Shown here piece by piece: positions 35,000-47,422 of a DNA stretch of 64,000 bases. Origin of the DNA: Jaltomata sinuosa. Taxonomy: Eukaryota > Streptophyta > Magnoliopsida > Solanales > Solanaceae. The notes under the pieces were generated by a model. The model was not told the origin of the DNA. It ran no database searches and saw only the letters and a list, made by a program, of their open reading frames with translations. Position 1 is the stretch's first letter. Each line of letters begins with the position of its first letter. The translations under genes were made by a program, and so were the position numbers. Where the stretch lies: assembly GCA_003996215.1 (NCBI GenBank), contig QJPP01001610.1:399398-463397 (forward strand), written 5' to 3'.

Positions 35000-36130
35000 T
35001 CCAACTACATAGATTCCCAATGCAACACATGTGACTTATCCAGAACATGGAAGACTAGGTGCATAGCAGAAAACATCAAAGGTAAGGTTAACTACTAAGC
35101 AACATTATCAACCCTCTAAAGAATCACAAATGACCTAATATACTTTGGGCTAAGCTTTCCCCACCTATCGAATCTTATCACGTTCTTCATGGGTGACACT
35201 CGAAGGAATACCAGATCACTAACACTAAACTCTAAGGCACAAATTCTATGATCTGCGTAGATCCTCTGCCTACTCTGGGCTACTCGAAGTCTATCCTGAA
35301 TCACCCAAACTCAGTCTAAGGAATCACAAAGCAAATCTGTACTTTGTGGCCTAGACTCCAAGCTATCAAACCAACCCACTGGCGATCTACAATGCCTACT
35401 ATACAATGCCTCAAAAGGAGCCATGCTAATGCTCAAGTGATAACTATTATTATATGCAAACTCTTCTAATGACACATTTTGATCCCATGAACCTCAAATG
35501 TCAAGAACACAAGCCCGTAACATGTTCTCCAGGACATGGATAGTCCTCTCGGACTTTCCATCTGTCTGAGGGTGGAATGCGATACTAAGCTAAACCTCTA
35601 TACCCAACTCTGGTTGAATAGTCCTCCAAAACTGAGATATGAACTAAGTGTTGCAGTTTGAAATGATAGAAGCTAGGACCTCATTCAAACGAACCACTTC
35701 ATAGAGATAAATCTGAGCCAACCTCTCTCCACTATAGGAAGAATGAACAGGTAATAAGTGTGCATACTTAGTCATCCTATCAACAATCATCCAAATGGTG
35801 TCAAACCCCCTAGAAGTATGTGACAACTGAACTATGAAGTCCATAGTAATCCCTTCCCACTTCCACTCTAGAATAAGAAGTCTCTACATCAATCCACCAG
35901 GTCTCATGTGCTTGAACTTAACATGCAGATAGTTCAAGCATCGTGATACAAACTCCACTATGTCCCATTTCATACAACTCCACCAGTAAAGATGCCTTAA
36001 ATCTCTATACATCTTAGTTGCACTAACATGGATGGAATATCTAGAATAATGTGCCTCATGGAGAATCAACTGAATCAAATCCCCAACTCTCAGAATACAA
36101 AGGCGACTACAAACCTCAGAACACCATTAG
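35000..36130 (-). pseudogene. E8 integrase remnant
   Basis: Three pieces in order. At 35884-36078 the N-terminal zinc domain: HEAHYSRYSIH, then YWWSCMKWDIVEFVSRCLNY, in which the final Cys of the HHCC set is Tyr. At 35644-35844 the start of the catalytic core: MDFIVQL, TIWMIVDRMTKYAHLLPV, with the first Asp in VDR. At 35116-35304 the C-terminal domain: QSRQRIYADHR, FSVSDLVFLRVSPMKNVIRF, GKLSPKYI. Frameshifts separate them. Integrase would insert the DNA copy into chromosomes; this copy cannot. Confidence 0.75.
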
Positions 36131-36218
36131 AATCTAAAGTAGCCCTGTTGGCCTCACCACGAACAACCTAATCATGAATATCATATAACCGTTGATCCTC
36201 AAACTAACAACTCTGAAT

Positions 36219-36900
36219 CTAATCAACAAAAGTAGAATGGATCTCAATACTAGAAAGGACTCTACTAGGATTTGACAAGTCAAGCCTAACCAAATGATTA
36301 GCCAAAGACTGGATGTCCAAGTCCAACGGTTGCTCCATAACTGAAAGATAATCTAAGCTCCCCATACTCACTGTCTTCCAGCTCAAGGCATCCACTACCA
36401 TGTTTGCCTTGCTTAGATTGTATAAATGGTGAAGTCATATTCCTTTAGTAAGTCAATCCATATTTGCTACCTAGAGTTAGCTCTCGCTAACTCGTGATGT
36501 ACTAAAGACTATGATGATTGGTTAAGATCTCACAGTGAACCCCATATAAGTAATGCCTCCAGATCTTGAGCGCGAAGACTACCTCTGCCAAATCTAAGTC
36601 ATGAATGGGGAAGTTGTGCTCGTGAACCTTCAGTTATCTCAACACATAAGCTATCACACGACCCTGCTGCATCAACACACAACCAAGATCAACCGCTAAA
36701 GCATCACAATATACTGATAGGACCTGGCCCTCAACTTTAAATGTCAACACCAGAGATGAAGTCAACAAGGCCTTAAGTTTCTGAAAACATCCCCGTGCTA
36801 ATCCGACCACTGAAATGGAATATCCTTCCTAGTCAGCCTATTCAAAAGTGCTGCTATCGAAGCAAACCCCTCAAATAATCATCTGTAATACCCTGCCAAC
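36219..36900 (-). pseudogene. E8 RNase H and connection
   Basis: Minus-strand remnant with VVFALKIWRHYLYGV, CEILTNHHSL (relatives FTDHKSL, so the catalytic Asp is Asn), ELTLGSKYGL and, in the frame at 36219-36401, MVVDALSWKTVSMGSL (relatives VADALSRK). The last Asp of the domain lies in the VDALS motif and is present. The upper part near 36720-36900 is frameshifted. Confidence 0.6.
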
Positions 36901-37079
36901 CCAATAAGGCTATGATACTTGGTAGGAGTAGTAGGTCTCAGCTAATCATGAATGGCTGAAATCTTCCCTGGGTCCACTCTAATCCCATCCTTAAACACTA
37001 CGTGTCCTAGGAATGCTACTGAATCAAGAAAAAACTCACACTTTGAGAACGTAGCATAAAGCCGATGACCTCTAAATGT

Positions 37080-37716
37080 CTAGAGTACAATCCTCAAGTG
37101 CTGCTCATGCTCATCCCTGCTTCGCGAGTATATCAGAATGTAATCAATGAAGACTATCACGAATGAATGCATGTACAGTCTGAGCACCCTGTGCATCAAG
37201 ACTATGAAAGCTATGGGGGCATTAGTCAACCCAAAAGACATCACTAGGAACTCATAGTGGCCATAATGTGTCCTTAATGCTGTCTTAGGGATGTCCTCCG
37301 TCCTAATCCTAAACTGGTGGTAGCCTGACCTAAAATATATCGTAGAAAACATGACAAAACCCTAGATATGATCAAAAAAAGTGATCAATATGCAACATCG
37401 GATACCTGTTCTTCATAGTCACCTTATTCAGCTGTCGATAATCAATACACATCCGCATCGACACATCTTTCTTTTTCTAAGTTGACACACTCGTCCTAAT
37501 GAAACCCTTAGCTAACAAGTCCTAGAGTTGAATCTTAAGATCCTTCAACTCAACTGGAGCCATACGATATGGAGTAATAGAAATAGGCATGGCGCCCGGC
37601 TCCAACCCAATAGAAAAGCCAATATCTCGCTTAGGTGGAAGGCTGGAAGGTTGATCGAAAACACATCTAGGAAATGCTAACCACAGGAACCAACCCGGGA
37701 GAATGAGTGTTGGCAC
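37080..37716 (-). pseudogene. E8 reverse transcriptase, catalytic Asp replaced
   Basis: The frame at 37522-37716 has GAMPISITPYRMAPVELKDLK, the start of RT. The frame at 37080-37352 has FSTIYFRSGYHQFRI, where the IDLRSGYHQ motif has lost its Asp to Tyr, HYGHYEFLVMSFGLTNAP, and FIDYILIYSRS, where the second Asp of the catalytic FIDDILIYS pair is Tyr. Two of three metal-binding residues are therefore gone. A frameshift lies between the pieces. Confidence 0.8.
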
Positions 37717-37739
37717 TAATATCCTTGATGTATGCTAGA

Positions 37740-38210
37740 TAAGCTAAACACCCGCGCAAGATCAACTTCCTAGCCTAAAGACAATAAATGATCCCAGACG
37801 GTCTGCGACTAACAGAACCCTACCACACAATTGGGTATATGCCGGGCATGGATATGGTAACGGTCTTGGCATAGCAATCCAAAACCACTCGTTGAGGGCA
37901 TAACCAGTCCAGAATCACATCAAAATCTAACATGTCTAAGATTATCAAGTCATCCCAAGTCTCAATATCACCAACCACTATCAAATAGGATCTCACAATC
38001 TAATCCACTACTAAAGAATCGCCTAAAAGGATAGAAATAGATACAGGAACAAATAACGGCTCTCTAGCCAACCCCAAATAAGGAACAAAGTAGACAGATA
38101 CATACAATCATGTAGAAAAGGATCAAAGAAAGCTAAAGCTGACTGGCGGCAGACAAAAATTGTACATGTGATCACCGCATCTGAGGCCTCTGCCTTTGGC
38201 CTACCAAGGA
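37740..38210 (-). pseudogene. E8 aspartic protease remnant
   Basis: Minus-strand similarity to Tekay/Del retropepsin in its C-terminal half: DDLIILDMLDFDVILDWLCP, RVVLDCYAKTVTI and SMPG, followed by the linker ARKLILRGCLAYLAYIKDIS that leads into RT. The N-terminal half with the active site is too damaged for the DPGS motif to be read. Several stops. Confidence 0.6.
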
Positions 38211-38229
38211 CTGCATAAAACTAGCACTG

Positions 38230-39842
38230 ACCTCCACATGACTAACCACAATTCCTACCACCTATCCTACTATGCTAAGCACCACCTGTACCCTAAAGAT
38301 TGCCTCCTCTAACTAGGGGGTGCACTACTCTAAGAGGCTGGGTTCGCTGAGTGGCTGGCTGAACTGAACCCTGTTGGGGGAAATCTCTTGCATAATGACC
38401 CATAATACCACACTCATAGCACAACCCTGATTGCCCGCCCTATCAGGATAAACTAGCTAAACCGGTATGGCTACCATGGCCTGATTCCCCAGAAGTTGTA
38501 CCCCTCAAAGACTGACAACTTTAACCATGTTGACTGCTCTTACCCTGATCAAACTGAGGCCCACCTGAAGCCTGAAGCAATGCCTGAACTGGCCAGCTAG
38601 ACTAACCCTGATACTGTTATGGTTGATACCCTCGTCCACACTAGCCTGAACCTTTACCACTGAAGTGGGAACCCTATAATTGTCCTAATAACGTGGCATC
38701 TTATCTATGGCACCCAGATCATGATGGTGCAAATCCTCCATAGTGTAGACATGGTCTGCTATAGCCAAAAAAGTTTGCCCACTGGCAACTATTATCTATG
38801 TAGTCTTTTGCACCTCAGTCCTCAACCCCCAAACAAACCAATGGACCTTGTATGGCTCTGTGGGAATGATCATTGCCCCAAATGGAGCCAACTGGTGAAA
38901 TAGGTCTCATACTCAGATATAGACATAGATCCCTGCATCAGTCTGGTGAACTGCTCTCTATGACACTCATGATCACTCTGAGGTAATAACTTGTCCATAA
39001 AGGCCTCATAAAACTCTCTCTAAGTCAACTGAGGAGACTGAGACAGTCTGCAAGCTACCTGGTCCCTCCACCATAGCTTAGATGGGCCCTCCAACTGATA
39101 AGTAGTGTAACCAACCCTATAAGTATCCAATAACCCAAGTTGATGAAGCATCTTCTCATAAGTCAAAATGAAATCATAAGCATCCTGACTAGGAGAACCA
39201 GAGAACCTCAGCGGAAACAATCTCAGAAACCTTCCAAAACCCTTCTACTTTGACTCTGTCATAACTAGGCAAGGAGCAAGAGGCTAGGTGACTGGGGACT
39301 AGAAGAACCTCTGCACGGGGATCCACAGTACCAAGCTATACTCCTGAACTCTGAGCACCATGGGCTAAAACTTGAGAGAATGTCTGTGCAACATCTGAAG
39401 GCTAATCCCCAATCATATCAAGTAACTACAGAAGCAAACCCCGAATACCTGATGAAGGAGCTGGGGCTGATGCTAGTACTGACCCTGGTGGTACCTGGGA
39501 TGACCCTGGTCCACAGAATACCGCTCTGGGACCAACTCAGGCTCAACCTCAACCCTAGTAGTTTTGACTAGTGCCGCTGCTTGAGCACGTCCCTGACCTA
39601 TACCTCTACAACCACCCCAGCTCCTAGCTGTAGTCGGGTATGTTGGGGTCAAAGGTTCGCCCTCGTCTTCCATCAAAGATCTTATACGAGCCATCTGCAG
39701 AAGAGTGAGTTAGAACAAATGAGATTCCAAGAAACCATCTAGGATAAGACGCACAATATAAGAGAAAGAAAAGATCCATATTTCTTAAGATGCCACCATA
39801 AACTCTCAAAGATTTGATACGGATATCTCTACCCTGATCCAC
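38230..39842 (-). pseudogene. E8 gag remnant
   Basis: The frame at 39020-39220 reads PLRFSGSPSQDAYDFIL, TYEKMLHQLGLLDTYRVGYTT and YQLEGPSKLWWRD, closely matching chromovirus capsid. A zinc knuckle at about 38390-38432 reads CYECGIMGHYARDF, with the last Cys replaced by Phe. The stretch between is glutamine- and glycine-rich on the minus strand. Frames 39473-39842 cover the N-terminal leader and part of gag. Stops break all parts. Confidence 0.7.
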
Positions 39843-39890
39843 ATGACTCTACTAGACATTGGCTCCTATACCAATGACACCGGTAAACCT

Positions 39891-39906
39891 ATGATCTGAT
39901 ACCAAG
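39891..39906 (-). other. Primer-binding site of E8 (tRNA-Met type)
   Basis: Minus-strand GCTTGGTATCAGATC begins right after the LTR end at 39908. It has one difference from TTGGTATCAGAGC. Confidence 0.85.
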
Positions 39907-39907
39907 C

Positions 39908-42900
39908 TGTCATAACCCGATTTATCAGGTCATGATGGCACCTACAATCCCTTTGTAGGCATACCAATCCCCTTAGCCTGGGAGGGTTAGTAATAGGCTA
40001 TTAGCTATCTAAACACATGGAAGAAGCAATATATAAGCGAAAGCAAAAGAGAAAAAAAATATAACAATTGGAAAATATAACTAGGAAGTTAAACCACCCT
40101 ACGACGTGGTAACATAGTACAAAAGTCACTACTACATATGCAGAGTACGAAAGGGTACTAAATAGAACATACATCTATCTTTGAATAACAAAATGAGTAC
40201 ATGGTACAAAAGAAGAGATAAAAGCTAAGCCACGGTCGCCAGGAGCTCACCCTAAGTCTCGAATGTCTGGAAGCACTGCACGAGTCTCCACGCGATCAAC
40301 AACGAGAACTCACACTAAGATCTGCACTAGAAAGATACAGAAGTGTAGTATGAGCACCAATTACAAAGTAATAGGTACTCAGTAGGCATCAAAGGCCGAC
40401 TGGGCACATATAAGATATAAAAGCAATAAATAGTAGATATGGAATTGAGTAGTCATAGAAGCAAACAAGGAAAGCACACAAAAACTAGCACAGATAGGAG
40501 ACAAGGAGGATAAAAACATGTCATGCTAGCCACAAAAGAAATATATATCACAGAACACAGGTGAAATAGAGGAGACTGCACCTGGATCCTTGCAACAACA
40601 ATATATATAGGAAGTTTAAGAAAAAGGCGGTATACTAGTGACCTCAATAAAAGGGAAGGAGGGAAAAGCAACTAAGTATAAACATGTTGGGAATAAAACT
40701 CACAAGGTAAGGATGATCCACCAATAAACCACAAATACCTATAATATGAACATGTACTACAATAAGAGCGAATACACTAATTCTACCTATAGTCCCAAAG
40801 GGCACCCATACACCTGAGGAACACATACAAGTGAATACAAACCCAACGGCATCCCATACTACCAGAGCATACACTCAAGAAACAGCAAACAAGGGTGGAA
40901 TCGAATATAAAATGATATTATATGATATTCTCTGAAATGTCTGTGGTACCATATGCACCCCCTCCGGTGCCCATAGACCCAGCACGTAGGACCATAGAAG
41001 GCTTCCACCATATATCTCTACTACTCTGTATACCCCTCCTTCGGTACTTTTGGCCGACAACCCCTAGTCCAGATCAGCAAGGTCCATGGAGGTCTTCGTG
41101 ACCACATACAACTCTCAACACCTCAATAAAAGTGCCTAGAATCGAACCGAGTCTAAAATCAGTGGAAATAGTCAAGTCTAGTGCTCTGGTCGAGCCGAGC
41201 CTAGTATAGTATCAAAAGTTAGTTGTAAATCATATCTAGCACTCCGGCCTAGCCGAGTCTAGAATACGTGTGAAAACTATTTAAAAACCTCTTTTTCTCT
41301 AAGAAGATCCATAGAACAGTTTTAATCCTTTTATAGTCTTTTATACAAGAAATAGGTCCTCGAGGCCATACAAGGTTTATAAAATGGTGATAGGTAGGCC
41401 CGCAGTTTAAGTATTAGTAAATAATACAGAAAACCCTTCATATGAATGATAATGGTATGCTCAAACACAATCAGCAGCCCAATGACTCACAATCAACCTA
41501 TCGGCCCTGCACAGGCTAAATCTATTCTACAACATAGATAACCAGCCTAAAATCATAATTTGATGTTTGGGACTCACGGACATTCTCAAATAACCCACCA
41601 TTTATGGTTTAGAGGCAATTACAAGGCCACACGGGGACACAAGGGATGATACTGCACAATATGATCAAACACTAAAACAAATATGAGAAATAAGACGGAT
41701 AGAAAGAGAGCGTACAAGGTCTAGGGTACCAAATTAGTAAACACAACCCAAGGATGCTAAAGAGAGAAATTATAGTCAATATACACAAAGTCTATGGTAG
41801 GGAAACCATAACCTACTTGTCATCCGACGACAAGCTTTTGGAATAACATTGTCCAAGCTCGAATAGCTCTGAGAAGCTCCAAACAGCTACCACACTATCA
41901 AGAATGTAATATACGCATTAAAACAAGCTAATGATACCCATACTGCTGAAACTTTAGTTGGGTAAAAATCCAGGTCAAAAACGGGCACATGGGCTTCACA
42001 ACCTGAAGCTGGAAACAAAAGTAACCATAAGGTTCCCTATGTTACCGGGAGCGCATGCTTGAAAATTGAGCAGAAACTGAGCAACAGAAAGGCTCAAAAT
42101 AGACCAAAAGTTTTCAGGAATCAAAGAGGGAACTAAATGGAGAATTAAAAGAATTTATGGAGAAAACCTACTAATTGGAGTCAAGAAAATGATCACGAAT
42201 CAGAAAATAGTCACCCCAACAACTTGGGATAATCCCACAAAGAATTTGGGGAGCTTGATCTCAAGAGCTATGGAGAAAATCCAGTATGATCTTTGAAAAG
42301 CAAAGAAGAAGATATATATACTTCCAAGGGTCCTTCTTTGTGATTGCAAAAGGACCCCACGCGGCCACGATGACCACGCTAGCTAGATCATCATGATTGT
42401 TCCAGTTTATCCATGCAGTTGCGAAGTACAAGGGGAAAGGGACTGCATTGCAGTCGCAAGAAGGAACCTCGAAATTGCGAAGAACAAAAAGGCACCGGGT
42501 CCACAGGCTATTCATTGCGGTCGCGTGAAGGGAACCTAGCAGTCGCGATGCCTAAAGAGGTAGACAAATGTGATTACGTGGCCTCCCTCATGGTAGCAAT
42601 TAAGGCCTGAGGCCTGCACCTGCAACAACAACCAATAGAAAAATATTAAGGCAAAATGTCTCCGGATGGGCCTATGAGGCTCACCCAGGAATCCCCGCGC
42701 GCAAATGAACCTTGCTACCGCACCAGAAATGGCATTTTGGACTCAACGAAATTGACAGATTTTTTAACAGAGGTCAATTTAGTTGAAAGTAGGCCTCACG
42801 CCCAAAACCAACCTTTGGCCAACCTTAACCAAAGCGGAACCTAAGGGCCAAAAATAAGTCCAGAAGCCTCGGAACCCAAACCAAAGGTCCGTCTTGCCTA

Positions 42901-43319
42901 AAGTCCACATTCCAGAGCTAATAATGTTGATGAAAATTCCATTTGAGGTTGTCTTCTCTGAATGCTGACCAAAGTTAAACCTCTAGGTTCAACTAGCTAG
43001 AAAACACAAAAATTAAGGCAAAACTAAACAGAAAGTTCCAAGACCCTAGTCAAGGGTCCAACTAGACCAGAATCCACACTCTGGAGCTAAAGGAAGTATC
43101 AGAATTTGAATTTGAGCATGTTTGCTAAGAATGTTGACTGAAATCAATGATTTTCTAAGTTAAAGCTCTAAAATATGGAAACAGTCATAACGAACTAACG
43201 AATAGCCAAGGCACCAAACCACCATTCCCAGAAAGCCATAAATGACTGGGGCCATTACAGGAATGCTCTAATAATCCAAAAAAAAGCAAAAATGCAAGAA
43301 TGACCAGAGGGTCATTACA
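39908..43319 (-). repeat. 5' LTR of E8 (3412 bp)
   Basis: Starts TGTAATGACCC at 43319 and ends TGACA at 39908 on the minus strand. TATATATA at about 42311-42321 is the likely TATA box, with the block of TCGCGA / TTGCGA phrases at 42340-42610 immediately upstream. A hairpin-forming stretch (CTTGTC...GACAAG) is at 41816-41834. Small open frames inside are unsupported. Confidence 0.9.
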
Positions 43320-43324
43320 CAGAC
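43320..43324. other. Right target-site duplicate of E8
   Basis: CAGAC; see the left copy at 31314-31318. Confidence 0.75.
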
Positions 43325-43842
43325 TCCGTGCCCAAAGGCTTAGACATGAAATCTCCCGTCATTCTACAATATATTATGTATTCAGAAAATGTTCTAATCT
43401 ACTCAATTAAGCCTAGCCTACCTGGATGCCAAGAAGCTACTACAAAAGTCTGAACATGAACTTTTGGCTTTGTGGAGGTGAATCTTGATAGTAAGTCGAC
43501 TAGGAATCCATGGGTTTTACCTCCTTCGAGTAGAAATTCTTTCTCTCTATTGCTCCTAAGCTTTGGAGCACCCTAGGAGGGTTTTTGGAATAACCCTCGT
43601 CCTTTTCGCAACTGAAGTGGACATGTCTAATATAAAATCCATGTTTTCTATCTATTGGTTCTGTCAGCCTGCTATAGCGGCCTGTTGGCCGATATAGCAG
43701 GATAATGTTAGCCGATCAAATTTCAATTCTAAAATTTTTCATTATGTGACCCCCAAATTAATTTAATAGCATATCTCCATAATTCTCGCAACCCTCAACG
43801 AAGTGCCTTTTTAATAATGACTTAATATGTTAATACAACAGA
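43325..43842 (-). repeat. 3' LTR of E7, upper part
   Basis: Continues the LTR interrupted by E8. It matches 49325-49818, including TATA-like TTTTATATTAG (about 43629-43638) and a short CTATAGCGG block (43665-43705). On the minus strand the LTR starts near 43842 with a mutated TGTAATGACC. Confidence 0.75.
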
Positions 43843-44939
43843 TACAAATTTACCCATTGTTCATCCCTAAATGATCCTGAAGGGGGAGAGAAAGAAAAAG
43901 CTCGCCCTGGAGTCATATCGCTCAACCTTGACAGCGTAATTATAACTCTATGCGAACCCTCAAAACTTCCATTTTTATAAGTGTACCTAACTCAACCAAA
44001 AATTAATTTGATACCACTCTAGGGAATCCCGTCCCTCAAGTTACACGAGACATTTTATAGTAACCCTCCCCGAGTGGCCAAGTAATCCTAGGCCTCAAAA
44101 TATAATTTGTTGGGGAGATTAAACGAGCAAGACAACATAATTTTTCCCCACTCAGAAGTCTGGACCATGCTATAGGGAGAATAATCTCCTTATAGCGGTG
44201 TTGTTATAGCGGCCAACCTCCCCCAATAGCAGGTGGTAACAGTTTATAGGGGTGAGAAATAGGTTACTCGCCCATTCTCCCCCTATTTCACCAAAAAACA
44301 CCACTTTCTCCTCGATCACCTTGCTCTTGACGTCAGAAAAACAAGGTAAAAATTGTAACTCTTACTTTCCTTACTTCATTGTATGAATATAGGCCGTTTT
44401 ATGCTTAAATTTGGTGAATAATATAGACATTGGGTTGGTTTTTGAATTTTTTACATTTGTCCTTGAGTTGGTAGAATCATCGAAGCATGAATGCTTATCT
44501 TACGTTTACAACGCTCCCACAGCATTCTGGGCATAAGAGTTACGGGGTTCATGGCCAAAAATGGGTTCAAAATGGGTAGGGAATGTGAGAGGTTATACTT
44601 GTTTAAAAATGGTGATTTGGGCAATTTGTAAGTGTTATAATTCCCAATTTGCATGAAATAGTAGAAGGGTACTTTAGAAACATTGATCTAAATTTGGAAT
44701 ATTGAGAAATAAATATTTGGGTCAAGAGGTTCCATTGATGCGCGTCTTGAAAATTTGGAATGCCGAAGGCTGCTATAGCAGAGAAATTCCTGCTATAGTG
44801 CCATCGTCATAGCGGGAGGCTGCAAACAATAGCCTCCCAGGCACTGTCAAAAATTGGATTTTTCTCTGAATTTCATTTTTCCTTGCATCTTACTAGTTGT
44901 AATCCAACCATTTGTTAAACTTGCAAATTTAACAACTCA
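43843..44939 (+). other. Internal region of E7 before the antisense frame
   Basis: No coding found. It contains two blocks of CTATAGCGG-type phrases at 44160-44240 and 44765-44835 and AT-rich stretches. It may hold the promoter and leader of the plus-strand frame that follows. Confidence 0.4.
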
Positions 44940-46079
44940 ATGGATACCAACCAAGAACATATTCCACCTAACAAAAGGTTCCCCGATGATGCTAGTTGGG
45001 AGAGATTCCGGGACTACCAGAGAACTGGCCTTTGCTACGAGAGGGTTTTTAAAATGAGGGGCATGGCAGAAAAGGCAAGGGCATTATATCTCAGGCTCCA
45101 GGAGATCGGATGGGGCCTATTGGTTGAGGCTCCCCCTTCCGGGCATTCAGGCTGGGTAAGGGAGTTCTACGCCATACTCCCTACCATACTTTGAAATGAC
45201 CCCAACCTTACCATCAGTATCTGAGGAATGGATGTCCCGACCATATATGAGGTACAAGGAGTACCTAATGTCTCAAATATTGTGTTTAAAGCTAAGGCTC
45301 AGGAGTGGGACATGATATGGCTTTGGGATACTTTAGTAGAGGAGGATTTCAGGGATCAGGCCTACTGGAACACCGCTGAGGGCATCACCAGCACCTACTT
45401 CTCAGTCGATGCTAAGAGATGGATGAATTTGGTATCCTTGAGGATTTGCTTATCGGGAAACCTTAATACCATGACTTATCCTCGGTCTTTGGTAGTATCT
45501 TGTTCTATACAGGTCATTTAGTTGAATGTGGGGGCACAAATTGTGACAGAGTTGAAGGACTTCTACCGAGATACAAAGAAGGGCCCCTTCCTTCTCGGGA
45601 TAGTGTTTGCACTATGCAGGTGAGTTGGGGTCCTCGAGGATGATCCTGACAGGGAGGTAGAGATGGATTCCCCCTTTAACCCTTTCCGGGTGAAGGTACT
45701 CACTTTCAAGGGGGAAAAGAGGAAGGTGGGTGAGGCAGAGAGTAGCCAGGTTGCCGAGGGTGCTGCTGCTGCTGATGATGATCCTTCCCCTCCTTCCAAG
45801 TCCCAACCCCTGATCTCCAGCAGTCCCCTGGAGGAGGATTTAGTTATGGTTAGGCGGTTCATGAAGGGTTCCCTCGCCAGAGCTGCAGCCCCACCTCCCC
45901 TCGGTCAGGACTATGCAGCACTCCACAATGAGCTTGATGAGGAGAAGAGGAAGAGGCACTACCTAGACCGCATGCTTGCATTGATATGGAAGACCATAAA
46001 GGTCATGTTCAGTTGTGTTATCCCCGATCAGGATCTTCCCCAGCTCGAGCCAGAGGACTTGCGAGAGTTTTTTTTTTGA
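44940..46079 (+). pseudogene. Antisense ORF of E7, putative plant transposon protein type
   Basis: A single frame of 380 codons opens at ATG 44940 and closes at 46079. It is interrupted by four stop codons (near 45192, 45222, 45519 and 45621) but by no frameshift. Segments include KRFPDDASWERFRDY, GWVREFYAILP, TISI-stop-GMDVPTIYEV, WNTAEGITSTYFSVDAKRW and an acidic, Ser/Pro-rich C-terminus with DEEKRKRHYLDRMLALIW. The VREFYA plus RGxxV pattern is that of the plant protein family often annotated 'putative plant transposon protein'; its role is unknown. It runs opposite to the LTRs, as antisense ORFs do in some Tat-type elements. Confidence 0.6.
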
Positions 46080-47408
46080 GTGACACTGAGGTCGAGGACC
46101 CTGCCCCTTCAGCCCCTGATGGTGATGAGGCACCCGTCTAGGACGTCTCCTCCTTCCCTCCCTAATACTCTATTTACTATTTTTTGTTTTTGCCCCCATT
46201 TGGGGCATGCACTAAAAAATGTTTTCCCTTTTCCTTATTCCACTTATTATCGCACATAGATGCTAGATGAATAGTACTACTCATTTATGCATGCTAGGTC
46301 TATTTTCTAACGATTCCCATTGTTCTCGTAGTAGCTCCTAGCTGAATCTAACGACTTAAAACACCCTGGGAAAGAAAATCAAAAAAAGGGGAAACAGGGC
46401 AGGGAACCTGTCCCGCCCCTCCCACTATAGCGTCTTGCACGCTGCTATGGCAACATTGTTATAGCGGAGAAATTCTCTCTATAGCAGGATTGTTGTAGTG
46501 GGTTTATCTCGCTATGGAGGCCCGTAGCCCAGAAATTTAACTTTTCTGCAAAGTTCTCTCATTTCCCATTCCTTGTTATCAATAATAACTTTTGAAATTG
46601 CATCATGGTCTTAAATATAACCTCAAAACCAACCCTAGCAATGCATAATTTAGAATTTAGCATGACATTATCATAAAAGCAGTCACGAAACACACCCGAA
46701 AGTTGTTCATAACACCATATTACCGCTATCATATTAGAATAGCCCTTTCCCCCATGGTTCCCAACCAATCCCGACTGTCCTGAAATTGGAGTTTCCCCAC
46801 AAGTTTAAATTATTTAATCCCCTTATTTACCATATTTACCAACGGTAAGTCCATACCCAAAATGTAATACATATGTTTTTTCAATTAAGTCACATAGCAA
46901 TATATCACTAAAATTAATCACACATAACCAAGTTATGACCCTTTCCAGACCAAAATTTTCACAGTAAGGAAAGCAATTACACACTACATTTCCGCAATCA
47001 TTCAAATACACGTAAACAAAATCTCAAGCTTCCTCACTAAACAACTTTTATTTATTATCCTTTATTCGCCCCATGGATGACCATTTGCCCGATCATCCAT
47101 GCATTCACATGGTCTTTAAGGCCAGATACCAATTGGAACATTCCCAGTTCCAACCTTCCTTGCTTGTGTCATTCCAGTCGGAGTCAAATGATATTTTCTT
47201 TCCTCGTTGAGATACCAATTGATATCAAGAGATACCAATTGAACTCAACTAATAGAAGAAAGCAACAGATCGCACGAAAGGAGAGAAAGAAGTGGAATGA
47301 TTTACTGGAATGCTTTATAGCTTCCCAAAGATTAGATGTGGACGTCAACACACCAATCCGCAAGACTCTATTCGATATTTTCTCTTGTACTAGGAGACCG
47401 GTAACCTA
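46080..47408 (+). other. Internal region of E7 after the antisense frame
   Basis: No coding recognised. At 46425-46535 there is a block of CTATAGCGG / CGCTATGG phrases similar in kind to those before the frame. The rest is AT-rich. The 110-codon frame at 47077-47409 has no support. Confidence 0.4.
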
Positions 47409-47422
47409 GGCTCTGATACAAA
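47409..47422 (-). other. Primer-binding site of E7 (tRNA-Met type)
   Basis: Minus-strand TTTGTATCAGAGCC adjoins the LTR end at 47425; one base differs from TTGGTATCAGAGCC. It sets the element orientation. Confidence 0.8.

Larger units (their letters stand above)
31319..43319 (-). mobile_element. E8: 12-kb Tekay/Del-type chromovirus, structurally complete but inactive
   Basis: Minus-strand order: 5' LTR (39908-43319), primer-binding site, gag, protease, RT, RNase H, integrase, chromodomain, polypurine region, 3' LTR (31319-34766). The LTRs are 3.4 kb each, more than half of the element. Target duplicates CAGGC (31314-31318) and CAGAC (43320-43324) differ at one base. The empty site is preserved in the sister E7 LTR near 49321-49335. 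Stops and frameshifts run through all genes and one catalytic Asp of RT is lost. Confidence 0.9.

Noticed and set aside
43878..43900. Purine-rich run on the plus strand as a polypurine tract
   Set aside because: Not adjacent to an LTR start in the right orientation; E7 reads on the minus strand.
45563..45862. 99-codon minus-strand frame
   Set aside because: Shadow of the plus-strand frame 44940-46079, which has family motifs.
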